Assembly (NCBI RefSeq): GCF_014839805.1
Contig: NC_051140.1
Location: 7,895,826-7,959,825, forward strand
Length of the DNA stretch: 64,000 nt
Reading direction: 5' to 3'
From: Manduca sexta
Taxonomy: Eukaryota > Arthropoda > Insecta > Lepidoptera > Sphingidae
This document shows, in pieces, positions 56,971 to 64,000 of the stretch. The translations under genes and the position numbers were made by a program. The first letter of the stretch is position 1. The number at the start of each line of letters is the position of its first letter. The notes beneath the pieces were generated by a model that had not been told where the DNA came from, did not search any database, and saw only the letters and a program-made list of their open reading frames with translations.

Positions 56971-58367
56971 CTGCTGCTTTTGCACGTCGCCCACTATAAT
57001 TTTTTCAACTGAGTTTTTAGTTTTAAATTTCTGTATAATTATTTATTTGTGTTAGAATTTTTATTGTTTTTGTTTTCATTTTTAATTCTATTCAAATTTA
57101 TGTACTACAATTTAGATGGTGTATGGTTTGGCATAGCCTAGTGTGGACATCGTTGCTAATTGGTATAAGTTGTGTAAATTTTTGGAAAATAAATTTATTT
57201 CTTAATTCTTATTTCTAATTAGTCTTTTAAAAAATATATCCAGTATAATTATTATTAATTGGTGCGAAGAATATTTGGCGAAGATAGTAAAATTTCCAAA
57301 TATATAACTGTTTGGTAGTCAGAAATATAATAAATATTTATTTAAGTATGCAGTTTCTCACCGCAACCCGAACTGTAAAGTAGTTAAAACGCCACTAACC
57401 GCACTACGTACTAAAGAATTCGTTTTATTGTAAAGTCTTGAAATATTTGCTTTAACGCATATTTTGTGGGAAACTTTCTTACATTTAAGGCGCTGAAACA
57501 TAAAACGCTGTGCTTATATTAAAATCACATGCATTCTTATAATAATTTAGAGTGATCTGATTGAATTCACAAAGGTTAACAAATATAGAACATCGAATAT
57601 CATTAATAAGGCTGATGTTATATAAAAAAAAAATGTAAAATATTTTTGGTGACTAGCTTAAGATATTCTTAAGATTATACCTAGCTTTGTAGCACATTCA
57701 CGATGTTTTTGTTTAATTGTAAACAAAGTATGATTTCGAATAAATATTTTGTTCAAATCAGTCAATTACACTAAGGGCAAATTTTCCATTGGCCAGCTAA
57801 AGCGTAACTTATCGAATAATATATAATCTGACTAAATTTAAAAGTTAGAAAAATTTACAAATTTATAAATACAACTATCATTTTTAATTAAGTTGCGTTG
57901 TACTTTTTCCTACGAATAAATTACAGTATGTGATGATTGTAAAATTAATCCTTAATACACTATAGATATTGGAAACTGGGCAGATATTTCTTACATTTTA
58001 CTTCTGTTTCGCACATTTATTAACTTAATTTTTACACATTTCTTAACTTTAATTAATTCTGATTTCAATCTAAATATAATCACAGGAAATATATTAATAA
58101 ATTAATATAACTTTGTAAGTTTCTTCTATATTTGAGTAATTTTCCTTTATGTTTGTAAGATACTAATAAGTCCCTATACAATATTGTGATATTAATTTTG
58201 CGTATTTGCGTTGTATCAATTTTTTCAGTGAACATTTCCTAAATATCATTGTTTGATTTTTATCATGGCGGCTGAGGTATAAAACCTTTATTTATTTATG
58301 TACGTAATAAGCGAGTATAAACACCATACGTCGTAGTGGCTTAAATTGAAAATTTATAAAAAAACAT
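56971..58367. other. Very AT-rich stretch
   Basis: No coding signature, repeat family or hairpin of note is seen. Confidence 0.4.
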
Positions 58368-58552
58368 TAGCTTTTGCTCGCGGCTCCGGTGCGTGAAAGT
58401 TTTTCCGGGATGTAAGTCCCGCTATACTCTCTAGGGACAAAAAGTAGTCTATTTCCTTCCCAAGATCTCAAACTATCTCAAAATCGGTGTAGTAGTTCAG
58501 CCATGAAAGCGTTACGACAGTGTTGCTTTCGTATTTATAAGTATGAATAACT
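58368..58552 (-). repeat. Family H copy, well preserved at the 3' side
   Basis: agcttttgctcgcggctccggtgcgtgaaagtttttccgggatgtaagtcccgc, gggacaaaaagtagtctat, caaaatcggtgtagtagttcagcc and atttataagtatgaa give the complete reverse order from the CTAG-side end to the start side. Confidence 0.7.
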
Positions 58553-59884
58553 TTGCATATTTCGAACGAAATTTTAATTATTATTACTACATTTTTTTTA
58601 TTTAATACTATAGCAGTATGTCAATGTTCTTTTAATATTAAAGTATATGAAAACAGTTTCCTAAAGTGTTTGGTAAAGGTTTAGCTGGCACCCCAATTTT
58701 GTAAGGCATTCCTATCTCCCGTTTTATTACCCTTAAGAATAAGAAGTTAGATGCGGGGCGGCCGTTCGAGGTATTTTTATTATCAATATCACAAACCATG
58801 TTTATGTGAGCGTAATATTTATAGTTTTCTATGTTTGCAGCATGAACGAACCCTTATATTTAGTGTTTATTTCTCGCCGAAGTAAATTACAGGACTTTAC
58901 CCACATAACCACAGTCGATTTTGATATCTGTGAATTAAGAATGAAGATTACGAAACCTTATATATTTTTATAGCTTAATATTTTTTAAATTAACTTTATA
59001 AAGGTCTGGCTAAGAAAAATGATTACTTTAAGTTTTGTTTTTATCTTTAAGATTTTTTAAAGACTTCTTAATATTTTTTTCGCATTGTAATAGACAAAAA
59101 CCCTTTTAAAGCTTGGAATTACTTTACCACTTCACCTTTTTGTGAGTCGGTCCAGATTTCGGGGGCAAATTACATTCTGAAATAACGGTAAGGCATACTA
59201 AAGTGAAAATCGACGCAGTTTACCCAATTTAGTTTTGAAGTTAAAAAGAAAAAATATTGCGCCTTATATTTCAAAGCGTGGCGTTAGTCCAGGACTACAA
59301 AAAATTATATATTATATTTATTTCTTATTTATTAGGTTACCTGGAGACTTAACTACGATTACAGTAATTAAAATATTATAACTTATAGCAATGTACTTAA
59401 TCCCAAGTCAGGAAAACTCAACATGTATATAATTTAATTTAAAAGTGATTTCAAGCGCATTAAATTAAACAAATACAATATTATATGTCGCCGAAAGTTT
59501 TGGGAATGTAAGACAGACAGAAATGTAGGTCGACAAGCCTTTTAATGAACATGACCAAAATCGGATCTTACGACCGCTATCTTGTGAAATGTCACAATTG
59601 TCACTAAACTATGTTTTCTTCAGTCCAGACAAACTACTATTCTGGCGTGTTTATATTAATATTCCAATAATTATTATATTGTAATACAAGATCAAACATT
59701 AAAAACCTATTCATAACTTTTTTTTATATAATTATGTACATCTTTAATCTCTGGTGAGACAATTAAAACTACAGGTTTTATTTGTACACTATTACCTTAG
59801 TGTTTTAAATCATTTTCCGTTTTAAATACTAAAATAAATATACTTTTTATTAAAATAAAACTATTAAATACTAATAAACTGTAG
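58553..59884. other. AT-rich stretch without recognised gene
   Basis: A minor GC-richer bit at 58740-58775 (gatgcggggcggccgttcg) is the only compositional feature. No gene is recognised. Confidence 0.4.
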
Positions 59885-59990
59885 TCTTCGAAACTTCGGG
59901 CAAAAATTATAATATAAAGCCGCGATAAAATCCGCGAATTAGTTTATTTATTGTCTAACATTAGCGTAAACATAAGAAATCACTATGCAA
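59885..59990 (-). repeat. Family C copy
   Basis: cttcgaaacttcgggcaaaaattataatataaagccgcgataaaatccgcgaa, tgtctaacattagcgtaaacataagaaatcac ends in the same gcgtaaacataagaa motif as the copies at 8560 and 41937. Confidence 0.7.
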
Positions 59991-60227
59991 ATGATATAAC
60001 ATGTTCCATTAAAAACTGGATACTATTTAATTATTATAACACTGAGCATACAGTACCGCCCGCCGTCAATAATTTCAATAAGTCGGACTACTGTGATAGC
60101 CGGAACATAACCTGAGAACACGCGTGGTTTCGGATTTATTGTACATTAACGTAGCTACATTTACAGCAGCTTTTATACAAATATAACATCATAACGGTAG
60201 CCTTAGATAACGCAAAAATCTTTCTAC

Positions 60228-60278
60228 ATCATCAGTATTAGTCGAACGATGTCCACTGCGAAACATGGGCCAAATTTA
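60228..60278 (-). mobile_element. LINE 3'-tail relic
   Basis: atcagtattagtcgaacgatgtccactgcgaaacatgggcc resembles the reverse complement of an RTE-type LINE 3' end (atcatcagccg..atgtccactgctgaacat). It is short and diverged. Confidence 0.4.
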
Positions 60279-61757
60279 TCTTTATGATTTCATATTTGTT
60301 TATTGTTATAATAATATTCATTTGCGATATATACGAGCAAAAACTATATAATATTTCATAATTACACTACATAACCGCAAGACAAGACTCGCTAACAAGA
60401 ACCCTAGTCTTTATTAAGACAGTTTCCTAAAATTCCTACTCACAAATATATATTCCGAGAACAGCAACAACGTATCCTGCATTACCCAGTAACAGCAATC
60501 CGAACATCAGTCCCCTTTCAATAATTCTACAATTTACAATCCGTATAAAACACAAAATTTACATTTTATTTAATCCAGTTTAAAACAGTTCCCTGGAAAT
60601 CGCACCGAGCGGACATTTCGGAAACCGTTTTACAAGCAGCTATAAACGGGACGGATCCCATGGTTTTATTGCTAAAGTGTATGACTCAATAACTCAAGTG
60701 TAGAATGCAAGTGTTTGAAAAGTTTCGTAAACTGCTAGCGTAGTGGGAGTTGTAGAGTTCTGACTCGAGGTGGCCCGGCGAATTTCACTGAAATGAAGTA
60801 ATTCCAAACTTTGCTAGCAGTTTTAGTCTTGCCTCATTGGTGTTCGGTGAGACGTGGATATGTCGCGTTGGAAAAATTAATATGATTTAGCGCAGTATGC
60901 TGTCATAAAAATATGGTTAAAATGTGGTAGAATATCGTTAATATCGATTTTACAATAGTGCTAGGGAAAGATAATATAACTATCTTTTTTATTAAAATGA
61001 ACATTCTCTGGCATCATGCCAATGTTATTATTTGTGTTATAATGGTATTTAATTCACAATAATAATTTAGTTAAATTTGCATCATTATATAGGCACCTAA
61101 AGACTCCTACTACTGCAATTTTCAAGAAATTATAGGATCCGACTAATTGAAATACACACAAAAAATATAATGCTAGTGCCAAAAACCAGTAAAGTTGTAA
61201 TCAATAATATATTAATTTAAATCATAATAATTTCGTTTCCATTTCTCTTATTAAACTGTAACAATCACCTCGAAGTTTGAGGCTTGAGCCCTTATGATTA
61301 AGGTTTTATTTACAATGTTCATATATTTAAGCCTGTATTTGCTGTGGGTTTGTTTCTGAATAGGGTATGAGAAGCTCAGTCGTAAATGGGTTTCCGTCCA
61401 TCATATTCACAGTATATTTTGTCTGGCAGGCATCTAGCATACGAATAAAAGGCTTAGCCTTTGCAAACATTGCCTAGTATTCCTAAACATTTTTCCTAGT
61501 ATTCATCTAAAAATCACATCACGATACGTATCTCTTTATTCCCTGCGTCCGACGGACTGTGCTTAAGTAAGACTAACTAAATGTAACTTAGATTGTAATA
61601 GAGACACAAACGAGTAACTTATTCTAGTCTCATACACATTAAGAACGAAATGGCGAAAAGTTGAGTAACATGTCTTGGATAAAAACCTTGTAATTAACTA
61701 GTGTTTAGCCAGGGGTGCTTCGAAACAGAATTCAAATATTTACTATTTTACATCCAC
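60279..61757. other. Gene-poor stretch
   Basis: A balanced-composition single-copy patch at 60590-60880 (cgcaccgagcggacatttcggaaacc, ggtggcccggcgaatttc) has no coding signature. It may be regulatory. Nothing else is seen. Confidence 0.35.
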
Positions 61758-61767
61758 TGACAATTAT

Positions 61768-62085
61768 ACTATCAGCCCTGTATTGTATACTATCCCACTG
61801 CTAGGCACGGGCCTCCTCTACTATGGAGAGAGATTAGGCCTAAGTCCACCACGCTGGCTTAGTGCGGATTGGTAGACTTCACACACCCTCAAAATTCTTA
61901 TAGAGAACTTCTCAGGTATGCAGGTTTCTTCACGACGTTTTCCTTCACCGTTAAGGCAAGCTATATTTCACAAAGAATACACACATAATTTTAGAAAAAT
62001 CAGAGCTGTGCGCCCTTGGGATTTGAAGCTGCGGACATTCGTCTCGGCAGTCCATTCCACAACCGACTATCGCGGCTTTTTTCTT
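61768..62085 (-). mobile_element. SINE family A, full-length minus-strand copy
   Basis: Read on the minus strand it has the head cgcgatagtcggttgtgg, B-box region cttcaaatccc, and the whole body to the end tacagggctgata; here the (ATT)n tail is nearly absent. Flanks tgacaattat (61758-61767) and tgacaataat (62093-62102) are a 9 of 10 target duplication. The A box is mutated. Confidence 0.92.
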
Positions 62086-62324
62086 GACTTCTTGACAATA
62101 ATTAAAAAAACTTAGTGTTATTTATTCGTAACTAACAATTTTGCTACTGATTTTAAATGAGACTAATTAGCCATAATGGATGAAACGAAAAGTTTGTTAA
62201 TCAACATTGCATGCAATTGAAACTTTTCTAATAACAGTCTCAAAGCGCGAGACGAAATAGCAGGTTTAACTGAATAAAGTGAAAATTGAGAAAAAGTCCT
62301 TGCGTATAAATTATCTTTAGATTA

Positions 62325-62590
62325 TAATTATTTATACGAGTCCGCAAAGTGACCCCCACTGCACCTGATGGTAAGTGGAGTGGGGTCCAATGAAATGTCG
62401 ACTGAAGAGAAATGATTACCGCTCGACAGTCGACACAATTATGCCGGCCTGTTAGAATCGGATATATACAGGCTGTTGCCGGAACACATATACTTACGTG
62501 GGCCACTATGACGGGTTTTAACACCGTGTATACCTTGTTCACCATTCAGGCACATCTGAAATATATCCTACCATCCTATCACCAGCGATT
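62325..62590 (+). repeat. Dispersed repeat, family D, well preserved
   Basis: atttatacgagtccgcaaagtgacc, ccactgcacctgatggtaagtggagtggggtcc, aatgtcgactgaagagaaatgattacc, cgacagtcgacacaattatgccggcctgtt, cggaacacatatacttacgtgggccactatg, gggttttaacaccgtgtatacc and atatcctaccat..caccagcg follow the family order. Overlapping frames on both strands are shadows. Confidence 0.8.
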
Positions 62591-62984
62591 ATCTACATCA
62601 AATACACAATTTACAATTTGAAATGCATATTTCAATACATGAATATCTTCGTTCGTCTGATGCATTTACCCTGTTTTATAACCAACCGCATCGAATTACT
62701 ACACATTCGTGACAACCGAATTGTATTTGTTAACACAAAGATTCCCTAAAACGCTGAAGTAGTGTCGAGACAGCAAACATTTGTCGTACGTGGTCTATTA
62801 CATGAGATAAATACAGGCTCTTATATCATCCATACGTGACTCCTTCGGATGAATTTGAAAAAATACTTTTATACGCTATAAATGGGGATATACTTTGGAA
62901 TCTTAATCTAGAAGGGACGCGCTATGTGCTTATTGCGTCGAATCTGTCACTTTCAATGCAACTAAAGTATAGAAAGTGAATCAC
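62591..62984. other. Unassigned sequence
   Basis: No gene or recognised repeat. Confidence 0.35.
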
Positions 62985-63135
62985 ATCTATATATATATAA
63001 ATGAATCCTTATTTCCTTTTGTCACGCCATTACGCGTGAACGGCTGGATCGATTTCACAATTATTTTTTTTGTGTTTGTTGTTGTCAAGAGAATGTTCTC
63101 ATGAAAGAAAAAATTGCGCCGAAAATTAGAAAATT
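62985..63135 (+). repeat. Dispersed lepidopteran-type repeat (acgcgtgaacggctgg)
   Basis: tctatatatatataaatgaatcc, tcacgccattacgcgtgaacggctggatcgatttcac and aatgttctcatgaaagaaaaaattgcg form a pattern I associate with an abundant lepidopteran element. One copy in the window, so this rests on memory rather than internal comparison. Confidence 0.45.
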
Positions 63136-63224
63136 TAAGAAAACTTAGCGAAATATTAATTTTATATAACTGACAATCGTTTGAAATAACTGTCAGCGAT
63201 TGATGCGCGCTGCAAATTCATAGT

Positions 63225-63415
63225 TAAGATGGGACAACGTCTGTCGGGTCGGCAAGTATGCTATACTATTTCGTGGCGTAATGAACGCAGTCATAAGTCG
63301 GGTAGGCAATGGCTTGCCTATGATTCTGACATTGCAAAGTCCATGGGAGGCGGATGCTGCTTACCATCAAGCGGAACGCTAGCTCGTTTACCTACTAAGG
63401 CAATAAAATAAAACA
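63225..63415 (+). repeat. Dispersed repeat (gcttaccatcaagcggaacg)
   Basis: gtctgtcgggtcggcaagtatg, ggtaggcaatggcttgcctatg, ggaggcggatgctgcttaccatcaagcgg and ctcgtttacctactaagg, followed by an A-rich tail aataaaataaaacaaataaaac, look like a retroposed unit. The 60-codon frame here is not gene-like. Confidence 0.45.
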
Positions 63416-63436
63416 AATAAAACTTAAACACTTGTA

Positions 63437-63590
63437 ATTTTTTACCGACTTCAAAATAAGGAGGTTCTCAGTTCGACTGCATTTTTTTATGTTTGTTACC
63501 TCAGAAATTTTGACTGGGTGAACTGATTTTGATGATTATTTTTTAAACAAACTATAACAGTTTTTATAAAAGTGTGCATAACCATTTGCT
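63437..63590 (+). repeat. Dispersed repeat (ccgacttcaaaataaggagg)
   Basis: tttttaccgacttcaaaataaggaggttctcagttcgactgcat, gttacctcagaaattttgactgggtgaactgattttgatga is a pattern common in lepidopteran DNA; class unknown. Confidence 0.5.
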
Positions 63591-63884
63591 TTATAAGTAG
63601 TTACTATGGCAGAAAGAAGAGATTATCAAGGCGCATCCTTTATTATCATCCAAGTATAAGTATTATCCAAGTTTGGAATAGATAGCTATAGTTTAAATGT
63701 AGAATATAGGTTATGTTTGAACTAGTGTAAAGTTAATAACCTCCTAGATAGCAATTTCAGGCATTAGATTGATTACCGACATTATCCGTGCGCTCATCGC
63801 TACGGGCTGAATTGGCGGTCTAAACTCTATTTATTAGTGTAAATAGGGCGTGATTTATGCAGTAGATTGAAAGTCCAAGTTCGC

Positions 63885-63920
63885 ATGTAAACTTATATAT
63901 TTTTTTATATAAGTTTACAT
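63885..63920. repeat. Perfect 15-bp hairpin with T-rich loop
   Basis: atgtaaacttatata (63885-63899) and tatataagtttacat (63906-63920) are exact reverse complements around a 6-base T loop. Confidence 0.9.
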
Positions 63921-64000
63921 ACATACTATCACATTTATACTTTTTTAAATTTTACGCTCGATATTGATTTTTCTGTTACTAAAATCTTTTACACAGAGAA

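Noticed and set aside
62240..62545. 101-codon minus-strand frame and overlapping plus frame
   Set aside because: Both lie in a copy of repeat D.

Overview
The window looks like AT-rich intergenic or intronic DNA from a moth or butterfly (Lepidoptera). The assignment rests on repeats. A tRNA-derived SINE with RNA polymerase III A and B boxes and an (ATT)n tail occurs about ten times. A second tRNA-derived SINE occurs four times. There is also an RTE-type LINE 3' end with a (GAT)n tail, and many short dispersed elements of a kind common in lepidopteran genomes ('gcgggcgaagccgcgggcaaaagctagt'-like ends, CTAGT terminus). Family identities come from pattern recognition, not a database search.

Gene content is very low. 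The best coding feature is a short first coding exon on the minus strand (CDS 3877-3982) with a plausible 5' leader to 4078. It has a clean 3' splice site upstream, a GTAAGT donor downstream, and a leader holding three consecutive short upstream ORFs. Everything to the right of it is therefore upstream sequence or a 5' intron of that gene, or intergenic. The second recognisable coding remnant is a broken two-exon THAP-type zinc-finger domain at 55178-55734 (plus strand). It keeps the C2CH residues and an intron but carries an in-frame stop and a GC instead of GT donor. Weaker exon candidates lie at 42912-42995 (minus), 48077-48247 (plus) and 51027-51106 (plus, non-coding).

Layout: 1-4100 holds dispersed repeats, a SINE inserted inside another repeat, and the minus-strand exon. 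4100-31000 is SINE-rich, with several GC-richer islands that may be regulatory. 31000-48000 is mostly unannotatable AT-rich sequence with a perfect 37-bp hairpin (32634-32711), tandem duplications and Helitron-like fragments. 48000-56100 is the richest part: a candidate exon, a LINE tail with a 13-bp target duplication, a SINE, a striking 269-bp element with perfect 77-bp inverted arms (51948-52216), the THAP relic and an adjacent imperfect inverted repeat. 56100-64000 is again AT-rich with scattered repeats.

No rRNA, tRNA, CRISPR or bacterial-type operon is present. Most open frames of 60-140 codons are chance frames or shadows of repeats. The strongest signals are the inverted-repeat elements, the THAP relic and the leader ORF chain.
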